NCBI GenBank assembly: GCA_012026975.1
Contig: VEPG01000046.1
Location: 12,367-53,657, forward strand
Direction of reading: 5' to 3'
DNA: 41,291 nucleotides
Origin: Desulfuromonas sp.
Lineage (GTDB): Bacteria; Desulfobacterota; Desulfuromonadia; Desulfuromonadales; BM103
Shown here piece by piece: positions 28,513-36,592 of the stretch. Position 1 is the stretch's first letter; the number at the start of each line of letters is the position of its first letter. A program made the position numbers and the translations under genes. Below the pieces are notes generated by a model. The model did not search any database. It saw only the letters and a list, made by a program, of their open reading frames with translations, and had not been told where the DNA came from.

Positions 28513-30863
28513 CAGCCAGCGGACTCGTCTGGCAGCTCGAGCAGTGCCCAGATCCGCGCCAGATCGAGATGCCGCGCCAGGTGATCGGCCAGCCGGTCAA
28601 GCTCGGCATCGAGGCCCGCAACGGCCGGGCGCGCCGCCGGGGCCAGGCCGCGTCGGGCCCGCAGGAAATCGAGCAGGGCGTGACGCAGCGCGGCATCGTC
28701 GAACAGGCCGTGCAGGTAGGTTCCCCAGGTGCGGCCATCGACGGAAACGGCGCCGTCCTCGATCGTCTCGCCGAAACCGCCGTGGCGGGCCACCGCGAAG
28801 AGCGGCCGGGCCAGCGCCCCCCGGGTCGTCACCCCCATGTGGATCTCGTAGCCGGACACGTCCCCGTCCGCCGCCAGGCCGAGCGCCACCGCCCCCTCCA
28901 GCACGGTGCCCGCCACCTGGTGGGTCTGCTTGTCGCCGGTCAGCACCGTATCGACATCGAGGAGGCCAAGCCCCTCGGCCTCGCACTGATCGGACTCGAT
29001 GCCGTCGGGATCGGCGATATGCTTGCCGAGCATCTGGTAGCCGCCGCAGATCCCGGCGATCCGCCCTCCCTGCATGTGGAAGTCGTGAATCGCCCGGGCC
29101 AGACCGCTGGTGCGCAGATGTTGCAGATCGGGAAGGGTGCTCTTGGTGCCGGGGAGGATCAGCAGATCGAGCCCGGCAATCTCGTCCGGGCTGGTGATGT
29201 AGCACAGGTCGACATCGGCTTCCTGCTCGAGGGGGTCGAAATCGGTATAGTTGGAGAGGCGCGGCAGACGGACCACGCCGATGCGTAGCGGCGCCCCTGC
29301 CCTGCCCTGCCCCTTGCGGGCCAGGCCGAGCGAGTCCTCTTCGGGAAGCTTGAGATCGAGCCACGGCACGACCCCGAGCACCGGCACGCCGGTCCGCGCC
29401 TCGACGGTGGCAATCCCGGAAGCGAGCAGCGATGGGTCGCCGCGGAAGCGGTTGATGATCACCCCGGCGAGCATCCGCCGTTCCTCCGGGGCCAGAAGTT
29501 CGACGGTGCCGACGATGCTGGCGAAGACGCCTCCGCGGTCGATGTCGGCGACCAGCAGCACCGGAGCCTGTGCCATGGTCGCGGCGCGCAGGTTGGCGAT
29601 GTCGTGTTCGCGCAGGTTGATCTCGGCAATGCTCCCCGCCCCCTCCATGACCACGATGTCGGCACGGGCGGCCAGGCGTTGGAACGATTCCTCGATCTTC
29701 CGGAACGCCTCGGGCTTGTAGGCGTGATACTGCGCCACGGTCATGTTGCCGACCGGCCGCCCCTGGACGATCACCTGCGCCCCGGTGTCGGAATTCGGCT
29801 TGAGGAGCACGGGATTCATGTCGACGTGCGCCGGCACCCCGCAGGCGGCGGCCTGCAGCGCCTGGGCCCGGCCGATTTCGCCGCCCTCCGGGGTGACCGC
29901 CGCGTTGAGCGCCATGTTCTGCGCCTTGAACGGCAGCACCTTGACCCCTTGGTTGCGCAGCAGCCGGCAGAGGCCGGCGGTCAGTACGCTCTTGCCGACA
30001 TCGGAGCCGGTACCGCCGACGAAAAGTGCCCGCGCTTTTTGAGTGCCAAGCGCCAAGACGCAAGACTCAAGAGGTTGTTCTTGAGTCTTGGCGCTTGAGT
30101 CGTGCACCTCATATCCCCTCGGCGTGACCATCCGCCCTTTGCCATCCACATAGGTCGCGGTGTTGCCGATGATCACCAGGGAGAACATGTCGATGGGGTG
30201 GGCGGTGAAATCCAGCAGGGTGCTGACCGTGACCTCTTCGTCGGCACGACAGGCGTGGCGGACGATGCCGACCGGGGTGGCCGGGTCGCGGTGGCGCAGC
30301 AGGGTCTCGCGCGCCGCCTCGATCTGGCTGGTGCGCGAACTGCTTTTCGGGTTGTAGAGGGCAACGACGAAATCGACCGCGGCCGCCGCTTCCAGCCGTC
30401 GGGCGATCGTGTCCCAGGGGGTGAGCAGATCGGAAAGGGAGATCACCGCGAAGTCGTGCATCAGCGGCGCGCCGAGCCGGGCGGCAGCAGCCTGCAGGGC
30501 GGAGACGCCGGGAACGATCTCGATGTCGACATCATGCAGGAGCGCAGCAGGCTGCGCCCCTGCGCCCTCATTCGCCAATTCCAAAACCAGTCCGGCCATG
30601 CCGTAGATGCCGGCATCGCCGCCGGAGACCAGGGCGACGACCTGGCCGGCGGCCGCCCGTTCCAGCGCCTGGCGGCAGCGCTCGACCTCCTGGCGCATGC
30701 CGGAGGCGAGCAGTTCCTTGCCGGCCAAAAGGTCCGGGATCAGGTCGAGATAAGTCTGGTAGCCGGCAACCACCTCGGCCGCCTCGATGGCGGCTCGCGC
30801 CGCCGGGGTCAGGTGGGCGGAATCACCGGGACCGATGCCGACGACAAACAGTTTACCGCTCAT
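28512..30863 (-). CDS. cbiH-cbiP: CbiH-CbiP fusion: C17-methyltransferase plus cobyric acid synthase
   Basis: A 783-residue bifunctional protein. Residues 1 to about 250 are the SAM-dependent C17-methyltransferase (CbiH/CobJ) that performs ring contraction, with VVGIGPGDSAHLTP, SGGDAGIYGMAG and ALYNPKSSSR. Residues from about 277 to the end are cobyric acid synthase (CbiP/CobQ), which amidates the b, d, e and g side chains. These contain P-loop GGTGSDVGKS, KAQNMALNAAVTPEGGEIGRAQ, GICGGYQMLG and YLHGLFDD. The linker, residues about 256-272, is encoded by a heptamer-repeat hairpin (30048-30096) and has no homology to either enzyme. The frame is continuous. The methyltransferase acts mid-pathway while the amidase acts late, so the fusion does not channel consecutive steps. 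It starts 2 bases after the cbiG stop. Confidence 0.92.
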   Translation of the reverse strand: MSGKLFVVGIGPGDSAHLTPAARAAIEAAEVVAGYQTYLDLIPDLLAGKELLASGMRQEVERCRQALERAAAGQVVALVSGGDAGIYGMAGLVLELANEGAGAQPAALLHDVDIEIVPGVSALQAAAARLGAPLMHDFAVISLSDLLTPWDTIARRLEAAAAVDFVVALYNPKSSSRTSQIEAARETLLRHRDPATPVGIVRHACRADEEVTVSTLLDFTAHPIDMFSLVIIGNTATYVDGKGRMVTPRGYEVHDSSAKTQEQPLESCVLALGTQKARALFVGGTGSDVGKSVLTAGLCRLLRNQGVKVLPFKAQNMALNAAVTPEGGEIGRAQALQAAACGVPAHVDMNPVLLKPNSDTGAQVIVQGRPVGNMTVAQYHAYKPEAFRKIEESFQRLAARADIVVMEGAGSIAEINLREHDIANLRAATMAQAPVLLVADIDRGGVFASIVGTVELLAPEERRMLAGVIINRFRGDPSLLASGIATVEARTGVPVLGVVPWLDLKLPEEDSLGLARKGQGRAGAPLRIGVVRLPRLSNYTDFDPLEQEADVDLCYITSPDEIAGLDLLILPGTKSTLPDLQHLRTSGLARAIHDFHMQGGRIAGICGGYQMLGKHIADPDGIESDQCEAEGLGLLDVDTVLTGDKQTHQVAGTVLEGAVALGLAADGDVSGYEIHMGVTTRGALARPLFAVARHGGFGETIEDGAVSVDGRTWGTYLHGLFDDAALRHALLDFLRARRGLAPAARPAVAGLDAELDRLADHLARHLDLARIWALLELPDESAG
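30047..30100 (-). repeat. Heptamer-repeat hairpin forming the CbiH-CbiP linker
   Basis: Read on the plus strand: CAAGCGC, CAAGACG, CAAGACT, CAAGAGG in tandem (30047-30074), then a complementary arm with TTGAGTC and TTGGCGC units. AAGCGC (30048-30053) pairs with 30091-30096 and CAAGACTCAAGA (30061-30072) pairs with 30079-30090, with a 6-base loop and a 7-base bulge equal to one repeat unit. The same CAAGACT unit lies in the cbiET-cbiL and cbiF-cbiG junctions. Confidence 0.85.
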
Positions 30864-30865
30864 AT

Positions 30866-31924
30866 TCAGTCAACCTTCTCCGCAACGGCAAGCGTGACGT
30901 TGCCGCACTTCTTCTTGGTGATCAGCAGCGGCCCGCCGCCGCCGGCGAGGATGGCCGCCGGCTCGCAGACCCCACGGGCACCGACGGCAGCCACGGCATG
31001 GGGTGATGCCGGTGAAGGCGCGGCCACGGCATTGAGTTCGTCCGCGGAGTAAAACGCGAGCGGCAGGGCATGCCGTGCCGCGAACTCGAGCAGCCCGGGC
31101 TCGTCGGCTTTCTCCCGCACGCTGGCCAGGCGGCCGATGCTGGCAAAGGCCAGGAAGGTGCGGCCGAGTTCGGCGGTGATGGCCACTTCGATTTCATCGG
31201 CAGAGGTCCCGCGATTGCAGCCGATCCCGACCATCAGGTCGGGGGGGCGCAGGATCAGCAGGTTCGGGCGGCGATCGAGGTCGGGGATGAGCCGGTGGGT
31301 GACGAAGACCAGCCCGGCCGCGCCGCTCTGCAGGGCGGCGGCAAAGTTGGCGTGCACTTCGATGCCGGGGGTGTTGGCAAAGAGCGGCGCCACGCGGCCG
31401 CGGCGGTCGACCAGGGCAATGCGCCCCCCTTCGAGGAGCAGGCTGTTGAGGTTCCTGATGTGCGCCAGCGGCTCGACGCGCAGGCCGGCCTGACGGGCCG
31501 CTTCATCCCAGGCGGTCAGCCCGTTGACGTCGGTGGCGGTGGTGATCACCGCCGTACCGCCACTGGCGGCGGCCAGTTCGACAGCCAGACGGTTGGCGCC
31601 GCCGAGATGGCCGGCCAGCAGCGAGACGGCAAAGCGCCCGGTTTCATCGAGCACCACCACCGCCGGGTCGCGCCCCTTGCCGGCCAGGTGTGGGGCGACC
31701 ATGCGCACCACGATGCCGGTGGCCATGATGAAGGCAAACCCGTCAAAGTGCCCCCACAGCCGGGCGACCAGCCCCTTGAGTTCACCGCTGAACGATGTGA
31801 CCGCCGGGCCGCCGTCACCGGCAAAGCGTTCGAGGACAAACAGCTGCGCCTCCGGGCGAGTCGCCTGCAATTGGGCGCCGAGACGGGCGCCGTTGCGGGT
31901 GATGGCGATGATGGCAAGTTTCAC
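30866..31924 (-). CDS. cbiG: Cobalt-precorrin-5A hydrolase CbiG
   Basis: Opens the lactone ring of cobalt-precorrin-5A and releases acetaldehyde, a step specific to the anaerobic pathway. The 352-residue protein has all three parts: N-terminal domain with AIIAITRNGARLG and GFAFIMATGIVVRMVAPHL, central ETGRFAVSLLAGHLGGANRLA, and C-terminal cobalamin synthesis G domain with VGIGCNRGTSADEIE and FASIGRLASVREKADEPGL. GTG 31924 gives the usual start (V/M)KLAIIAITRNG; a TTG two codons earlier is the only alternative. The expected Shine-Dalgarno position is occupied by a heptamer repeat, so translation efficiency may be unusual. Confidence 0.93.
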   Translation of the reverse strand: MKLAIIAITRNGARLGAQLQATRPEAQLFVLERFAGDGGPAVTSFSGELKGLVARLWGHFDGFAFIMATGIVVRMVAPHLAGKGRDPAVVVLDETGRFAVSLLAGHLGGANRLAVELAAASGGTAVITTATDVNGLTAWDEAARQAGLRVEPLAHIRNLNSLLLEGGRIALVDRRGRVAPLFANTPGIEVHANFAAALQSGAAGLVFVTHRLIPDLDRRPNLLILRPPDLMVGIGCNRGTSADEIEVAITAELGRTFLAFASIGRLASVREKADEPGLLEFAARHALPLAFYSADELNAVAAPSPASPHAVAAVGARGVCEPAAILAGGGGPLLITKKKCGNVTLAVAEKVD

Positions 31925-31927
31925 GGG

Positions 31928-31966
31928 CAAGACTCAAGGTTCAAGGTCAAAAGTCCGAGGTAAAAG
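31928..31966 (-). repeat. Degenerate heptamer repeat between cbiF and cbiG
   Basis: Plus-strand reading gives CAAGACT, CAAGGTT, CAAGGTC, AAAAGTC, CGAGGTA and AAAG in 7-base steps (31928-31966). It fills most of the gap before the cbiG start and shares the CAAGACT unit with the cbiH-cbiP linker. Confidence 0.65.
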
Positions 31967-31972
31967 AAATGA

Positions 31973-32746
31973 TCAACCCTGCCGATCGCGAAAGCCGTGG
32001 GAAAAGCCCTTGTCGTACAGTTTCGAAACGGCCGCTAAACCTTGCTGTCCGGCCTTGAGCACGTCGCCGACGATGATGATCGCCTGGCGATCGATGCCGG
32101 CATCGCGGACCTTGGCGGCGAGGTCGGCCAGCGTCCCCATGACGATTTGCTCATCCGGCCAACTGGCCTTCGCGACGACCGCCGCTGGAGTTTCGACCGT
32201 GTAGGCACCCTGCAGCAGTTCCGCCACCACCTCCTCGATCATGCCGACCGAAAGGTAGATGACCAGGGTGGCGCCGATCCTGGCGATCTCCGCCAGACGC
32301 TCGCGTTCCGGCACCGGGGTGCGGCCGGCCAGGCGGGTGACAATGACCGTCTGCGAGACCTCCGGCAGGGTCAGCTCCTGTTTGAGCGCCGCAGCGGCGG
32401 CGAAGGCGCTGGTCACCCCGGGGACGACTTCGTAAGCAATGCCGAACTGATCGAGCTCCACCATCTGCTCCTGGATCGCCCCGTACAGCGAGGGGTCGCC
32501 GGTGTGCAGGCGCACCGTCCGTTTCCCGGCGGCCACGGCGTCGGCCAGCAGCCGGGTCGTCTCCGTCAGCGTCAACCCGGCCGAATCGTGGACCTCGGCC
32601 TGCGGCGCATAGGTACGCACCAGCTCACGATCGACCAGACTGCCGGCGTAGACCACCACATCGGCCCCTTCCAGCAGGCGGGCGCCCCTGACGGTGATCA
32701 GGTCGGCAGCACCGGGACCGGCGCCGATGAAGTAAATGATGGGCAT
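31973..32746 (-). CDS. cbiF: Cobalt-precorrin-4 C11-methyltransferase CbiF (CobM)
   Basis: SAM-dependent uroporphyrin-III C-methyltransferase family member that methylates C11 of cobalt-precorrin-4. The 257-residue protein has the N-terminal FIGAGPGAADLITVRG loop, VVYAGSLV, LHTGDPSLYGAIQEQM, VVPGVTSAFAAAAAL and the C-terminal AIIIVGDVL strand, all typical. The ATG at 32746 has a modest ACGGAAC upstream. It lies between cbiL and cbiG, with heptamer repeats at both flanking junctions. Confidence 0.93.
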   Translation of the reverse strand: MPIIYFIGAGPGAADLITVRGARLLEGADVVVYAGSLVDRELVRTYAPQAEVHDSAGLTLTETTRLLADAVAAGKRTVRLHTGDPSLYGAIQEQMVELDQFGIAYEVVPGVTSAFAAAAALKQELTLPEVSQTVIVTRLAGRTPVPERERLAEIARIGATLVIYLSVGMIEEVVAELLQGAYTVETPAAVVAKASWPDEQIVMGTLADLAAKVRDAGIDRQAIIIVGDVLKAGQQGLAAVSKLYDKGFSHGFRDRQG

Positions 32747-32766
32747 GGATGGTTCCGTTTAGCCAA

Positions 32767-32826
32767 GTCAAAGGTCAAAGGTCAAAGGTCAAAGGATTAT
32801 TGCTATTTACCTTTTACCTTTCACCT
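32767..32826 (-). repeat. Heptamer repeat GTCAAAG x4 between cbiL and cbiF
   Basis: Four perfect copies of GTCAAAG (32767-32794) are followed by a partly complementary arm CTTTTACCTTTCACCT (about 32811-32826), giving a possible hairpin. It fills the 74-base junction and reaches the cbiL stop codon. Confidence 0.85.
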
Positions 32827-33531
32827 GTTTTTTCTGACGATCAGCAGCGACAGATAGTCGAGCTTCTGGCCGACCAGCGCGGCCAGATCGGTCACCACTT
32901 CTTCCTGGTCCGATCCCACCCGGCGGACGAACACCCCCTGGCGCTCCAGCCCGAGCTCGGTGAGCAGCGCGTAGACCCGGTCGAAGACCCGGCTGATCTT
33001 CATCAGCACCACGCAGTCGAAATCGAGCAACGTCTGGCGGAGCTTCTCTTCTTCATAGGTCGCGGGGAGGATCGCCAGGCGCTCCGCCGCCATCCCCAGC
33101 GGGATCCCGGCCGCGGCCGCCGCCGCGCCGACACTGGTGATGCCGGGGACGATCTCGACGGCGATTTCCGGGTAGCGTTCGCGCAGGATGCGTAGCAAGT
33201 AGAGGAAGGTCGAGTAGAGGAGCGGATCACCGATGGTGACGAAGGCCACCGTCCGCCCGGCGCGGACATGCCCGGCGACTTCAAGGGCCGTCGCCTCCCA
33301 ATGGGGGCGCAGTTCTTCCTCGTCGCGGCTCATCGGGAAGACCCGCTCCAGCACCAGCTGCCGGTCGCGGTCGAGATGCCCGGCGACGATCCCCAGCGCA
33401 TAGCTGGCCGCCTCGGCCTGGCCGGTCGGGGCGACGATGACGTCGGCGGCGCGCAAGATGCGCGCCGCCTTGAGAGTCAGCAGTTCGGGATCGCCGGGGC
33501 CGACGCCCACGGCATAGAGACGGGGAGACAT
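32821..33531 (-). CDS. cbiL: Cobalt-precorrin-2 C20-methyltransferase CbiL (CobI)
   Basis: SAM-dependent methyltransferase that adds the C20 methyl to cobalt-precorrin-2, the first methylation after cobalt insertion. The 236-residue protein has YAVGVGPGDPELLTLKA, FVTIGDPLLYSTFLYL, VPGITSVGAAAAAAG and LMKISRVFDRV near the end, the family's typical blocks. ATG 33531 is chosen; a TTG three codons upstream lies in repeat DNA. The repeat-filled junction before it means no clear ribosome binding site can be named. Confidence 0.93.
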   Translation of the reverse strand: MSPRLYAVGVGPGDPELLTLKAARILRAADVIVAPTGQAEAASYALGIVAGHLDRDRQLVLERVFPMSRDEEELRPHWEATALEVAGHVRAGRTVAFVTIGDPLLYSTFLYLLRILRERYPEIAVEIVPGITSVGAAAAAAGIPLGMAAERLAILPATYEEEKLRQTLLDFDCVVLMKISRVFDRVYALLTELGLERQGVFVRRVGSDQEEVVTDLAALVGQKLDYLSLLIVRKNR

Positions 33532-33537
33532 AAGCGT

Positions 33538-33606
33538 CAAGACTCAAGACTCAAGAAACAAGATTGAAGGAAAGTCATCAGCATATTCTTGAGTCTTGCC
33601 TCTTGC
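33538..33606 (-). repeat. Heptamer-repeat hairpin between cbiET and cbiL
   Basis: CAAGACT, CAAGACT, CAAGAAA on the plus strand (33538-33558), then 28 bases, then the complementary arm TTCTTGAGTCTTG (33586-33598) pairing with 33545-33557 over 13 bp. It fills the whole cbiET-cbiL junction and belongs to the same family as the cbiH-cbiP linker. Confidence 0.85.
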
Positions 33607-33608
33607 GT

Positions 33609-34820
33609 CTATTCCTTCACTGCCGTAATGACGAAGACCGGGTTGTGCGCCTCGAACAATTTGTAATCGGTCAGTGGCCGGGTGCGGGCGATGTTGACGG
33701 TGACCACCTCCAGCTGGTAGCCGGCATTCTCGAAGAACTCGGTGGCGGCGGTCAGGGTGTCGAGAGTGACGGCGTTGATCACTACCCGGCCGGCGGCCGG
33801 CAGACGGCCGTCGATCGCCTTGAGGATCTCCCAGAGGTTCCCCCCCGAGCCCCCGATGAACACCCGGTCCGGATCGGGGAGACCATCGAAACACTCCGGG
33901 GCGGCGCCGGCCACGACGTTGATATGGCGCGACTGGAACTTGCCGAGATTTTCCTTGAGAAAGGCCAGACACTGCGGGTTGCGTTCGATGGCGTAGACTT
34001 CGCCGTTGGGGAGCAACTGATCGGCCTCGATGCTGACCGAACCGGAGCCGGCGCCGATGTCCCAGAGGGTCATGTCGTGGCGCAGGCGCAGCTTGGCGAG
34101 ACTGACGGCACGCACCTCTTCCTTGGTGATCAGCTTCTTGACGGTCGCGAACTCCTCGTCGGCGATCCCCAGCGCCGGCCGTGCCCCTTCGCCGCCGGCC
34201 TCATACTCCTTGATCAGGATCAGGACATTCAGAGCCGCGGCCCTGATCTCCAGCAAGCCGCGGATATCGGTGCGCACGATCCGCTCCTGGTCGCCGCCGA
34301 GGTTCTCGCACAGCCAGGCACTGTAGCCGTCGCGGCCACGCTCGATCAGCTCATTGGCGATGGCCGCCGGGGTGTTCTGCTCGTCGGTGAGGATCGCCGC
34401 CTTGTCGTTGGCGACGATCCGGTCGACCGCCTCCTTGAGACCGCGCCCGTGGGTGGAGATGAAGACCGTGTCATCCCACGGTTCGCGAATCCTGGCGAAG
34501 GCGTACTGCACCGAACTGACATTGGGGAGGAATTCGAAATCGGCACCCGGCAGGTTGCGCAGCAGGTAGCGGCCGATCCCGAAGAAGAGCGGATCGCCGG
34601 AGGCGAGCACCACCGGATTCCCGGCAGTTTTTTTCAGGCGTTCCACCACCCGGCCGAGATTGCTGTCGACGACCAGCTTCTCTCCGGTGAAATCAGGAAA
34701 GAGCGCCAGCTGCCGTTCGCCGCCGATCAGCAGATCGGCCTGCCGGATCAACTCCAGCGCCCTGCGACCGAACTCCTCGTGTCCCCTGACTCCCGCCCCG
34801 ATCACGTAGATCTTGCTCAT
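33609..34820 (-). CDS. cbiET: Precorrin-6Y/7 methyltransferase-decarboxylase CbiET (CobL-type)
   Basis: A 403-residue fusion of CbiE and CbiT, equivalent to CobL, which methylates C5 and C15 and decarboxylates the C12 acetate. The CbiE half (1 to about 205) is a tetrapyrrole methylase with IYVIGAGVRG, LASGDPLFFGIGRYLL and FLPNVSSVQYAFARI. The CbiT half (about 215-403) is a class I methyltransferase with ITKEEVRAVSLAKL, LWDIGAGSGSVSIEAD, AIERNPQC and DRVFIGGSGG. Fused CobL-like forms are common. The ATG overlaps the cbiD stop as ATGA. C-terminally it ends at a repeat-filled junction. Confidence 0.95.
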   Translation of the reverse strand: MSKIYVIGAGVRGHEEFGRRALELIRQADLLIGGERQLALFPDFTGEKLVVDSNLGRVVERLKKTAGNPVVLASGDPLFFGIGRYLLRNLPGADFEFLPNVSSVQYAFARIREPWDDTVFISTHGRGLKEAVDRIVANDKAAILTDEQNTPAAIANELIERGRDGYSAWLCENLGGDQERIVRTDIRGLLEIRAAALNVLILIKEYEAGGEGARPALGIADEEFATVKKLITKEEVRAVSLAKLRLRHDMTLWDIGAGSGSVSIEADQLLPNGEVYAIERNPQCLAFLKENLGKFQSRHINVVAGAAPECFDGLPDPDRVFIGGSGGNLWEILKAIDGRLPAAGRVVINAVTLDTLTAATEFFENAGYQLEVVTVNIARTRPLTDYKLFEAHNPVFVITAVKE

Positions 34821-35953
34821 GGTTTCCTCGCTCCGAACAATTCGCCAAAGGTCACGGCAGGTTCACCGGTGTAACCGGCCAACAGCACTCCGCAGCATAC
34901 GCCGGGGGCCCACTCCTGCAGACGGTCGATCGCCCGTGCCGCGACCAGCGCCACCAGGGGGTGGTGCGGCCCGAGTTCCAGGTACAGCTCGCGGGCGGTG
35001 TGCGCCCACTCTAGCCGTTCGATCAGCGCAGCGTCAAGGCCGCTCGCACGTCCCCACTCGGCCAGCATCGCCAGGTCAAGGGCCACCACCGCCGCGTGAG
35101 TCTGCGGGTGGCCGCAGGCGATCTTGATCAGCTTGGCGAACTGGGCGGCCACGACCAGCTCCCTGACACCGCGCCGGGCACAGGCGGCAGCCAGGTGCCC
35201 GACATGATCGCCCATCAGGATGAACGCTTCTTCCGGCAGCGACAACATCTTTTCCGCCACCTGTTCACTGCTGCGCCCAGTGCTGGCCACCACCCTTTGG
35301 CAGCCGGCTGCCAACGCCACGCCGAGGGCGGCGTCGATGGTGTCGGTCCAGGCCCGGTGGGAGACCGGCGTGACCACGCCGGTGGTACCAAGGATCGACA
35401 GACCGCCGACAATGCCGAGGCGGGCGTTGAGGGTACGCCGGGCACGTTCCTCACCGTCGGGGATGCTGATGGTGACGTGAGGCGTAACCCCGTGATTCGT
35501 GATCCGTGATCCGTGATCAGGGAAAACCTCAAGGACCGCCGCCGTGATCATCCGTCTGGGGACGGGGTTGATGGCCCACTCGCCAACCGCCACCGCCAGT
35601 CCCGGCTTGGTCACCCGGCCGATGCCGGTGCCACCGGTGATGATAATGGGGAACGAAGGGGGCAGTCCCCCTCCTTCAAGGGGACTGTCCCCATTCTCCA
35701 GTCTCACCTCCGCCCACACCTCACAGCCGTTGGTGACGTCGGGATCGTCGCCGGCGTCCTTGACCACGCAGCAGGCCGCCGTCCGCTCGTCAAAGCGTTG
35801 GCCATGAAGAGGGAAAGTTGCCGTAAGCCCCGCCGGCAGGGTCAGCTCCACCGTTGCCACCAATCGCCGGTCGCGCAGCATCAGCGCCGCCCCCCTGGCC
35901 GCCGCGGCGGCGCAGGCGCCGGTGGTGAACCCATGGCGCAGTGGCCGGCGCAC
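34817..35953 (-). CDS. cbiD: Cobalt-precorrin-5B C1-methyltransferase CbiD
   Basis: Methylates C1 of cobalt-precorrin-5B in the anaerobic pathway. The 378-residue protein starts at GTG 35953, three bases after cbiC, and shows RHGFTTGACAAAAARGA, GGTGIGRVTKPGLAV, INPVPRRMI, RLGIVGGLSILGTTGVV and GDHVGHLAAACARRGV. Two loops carry foreign DNA in frame. Residues about 88-99 (GDSPLEGGGLPPS region) come from a GGGGACTGTCCCC palindrome pair, and residues 146-155 (DHGSRITNHG) from four tandem 7-mers. Both lie outside the recognisable motifs, so the enzyme is probably functional. Confidence 0.93.
   Translation of the reverse strand: MRRPLRHGFTTGACAAAAARGAALMLRDRRLVATVELTLPAGLTATFPLHGQRFDERTAACCVVKDAGDDPDVTNGCEVWAEVRLENGDSPLEGGGLPPSFPIIITGGTGIGRVTKPGLAVAVGEWAINPVPRRMITAAVLEVFPDHGSRITNHGVTPHVTISIPDGEERARRTLNARLGIVGGLSILGTTGVVTPVSHRAWTDTIDAALGVALAAGCQRVVASTGRSSEQVAEKMLSLPEEAFILMGDHVGHLAAACARRGVRELVVAAQFAKLIKIACGHPQTHAAVVALDLAMLAEWGRASGLDAALIERLEWAHTARELYLELGPHHPLVALVAARAIDRLQEWAPGVCCGVLLAGYTGEPAVTFGELFGARKP
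35491..35518 (-). repeat. Heptamer repeat CGTGATY x4 inside cbiD
   Basis: Plus-strand CGTGATT, CGTGATC, CGTGATC, CGTGATC in perfect 7-base steps. It is translated in frame on the minus strand as DHGSRITNHG at CbiD residues 146-155. Confidence 0.9.
35658..35692 (-). repeat. GGGGACTGTCCCC palindrome pair inside cbiD
   Basis: A near-palindrome GGGGGCAGTCCCC (35658-35670) and a palindrome GGGGACTGTCCCC (35680-35692), which can also pair with each other, lie in the cbiD frame. A second pair of the same type lies at 37285-37312. Confidence 0.8.
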
Positions 35954-35956
35954 CCT

Positions 35957-36592
35957 TTAGCCCTTCTCCGCGGCGAGGATCATCAGGGCGTTGAGGATCG
36001 CGGCGGCAATCGCCGACCCCCCCTTGCGCCCGCGGCAGGTGATGAACGGCAGATTTGAGGCCAGCAGCGCCGCCTTCGACTCGGCGGCGCCGACGAAACC
36101 GACCGGCACGCCGACCACCAGCGCCGGCTCGACCTTCCCGGCCCGAGCCAGATCAAGCAGTTCGAACAGGGCCGTCGGCGCGTTGCCGATCAGGAAGATG
36201 CCGCACCCCTCTTGCACGCCGCGACGCATGGCGACCAACGAGCGGGTGACCCCCAGTTCGCGCGCCTGCCGGGCAATGTCGGGGTCGGCGACGTGGCAGA
36301 CGAGGTCGCTGCCGAATGCCGCCAGGCGGGTCTTGCTGACCCCGGCGCGGACCATGTGGGTGTCGCACAGAATCTTCGCGCCACTGCGCAGGGCCGCGAT
36401 CCCCGCTGCGACCGCCCCCGGCGAGAAGCAGGTGGTCGCGGCGAAGTCGAAGTCGGCGGTGGTGTGGATGATGCGCCGCACGATCGGCCACTGGCGGTCA
36501 TCGTAGGGATGCGTTCCGACCTCGGCATCGATGAGGCGGAAGCTTTCGGCCTCGATGGCGGCCGGGTCGAGAATAGTCGGACCGACGGACAT
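35957..36592 (-). CDS. cbiC: Cobalt-precorrin-8 methylmutase CbiC
   Basis: Moves the C11 methyl to C12 to give cobyrinic acid. The 211-residue protein has RRIIHTTADFDFA with the catalytic histidine, AGIAALRSGAKILCDTHMVRAGV, FLIGNAPTALFELL and PALVVGVPVGFVGAAESKAALL, all diagnostic. The ATG shares one base with the cbiX TGA stop (TGATG), so the two are translationally coupled. cbiD follows after 3 bases. Confidence 0.95.
   Translation of the reverse strand: MSVGPTILDPAAIEAESFRLIDAEVGTHPYDDRQWPIVRRIIHTTADFDFAATTCFSPGAVAAGIAALRSGAKILCDTHMVRAGVSKTRLAAFGSDLVCHVADPDIARQARELGVTRSLVAMRRGVQEGCGIFLIGNAPTALFELLDLARAGKVEPALVVGVPVGFVGAAESKAALLASNLPFITCRGRKGGSAIAAAILNALMILAAEKG

Noticed and set aside
30048-30096. 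Hairpin in the cbiH-cbiP linker as a terminator
   Set aside because: No T-run follows on the minus strand and the reading frame continues through it for another 500 codons of a conserved enzyme.
32767-32826. Heptamer repeats read as a CRISPR array
   Set aside because: Units are 7 bases, directly contiguous and without spacers; no cas genes.
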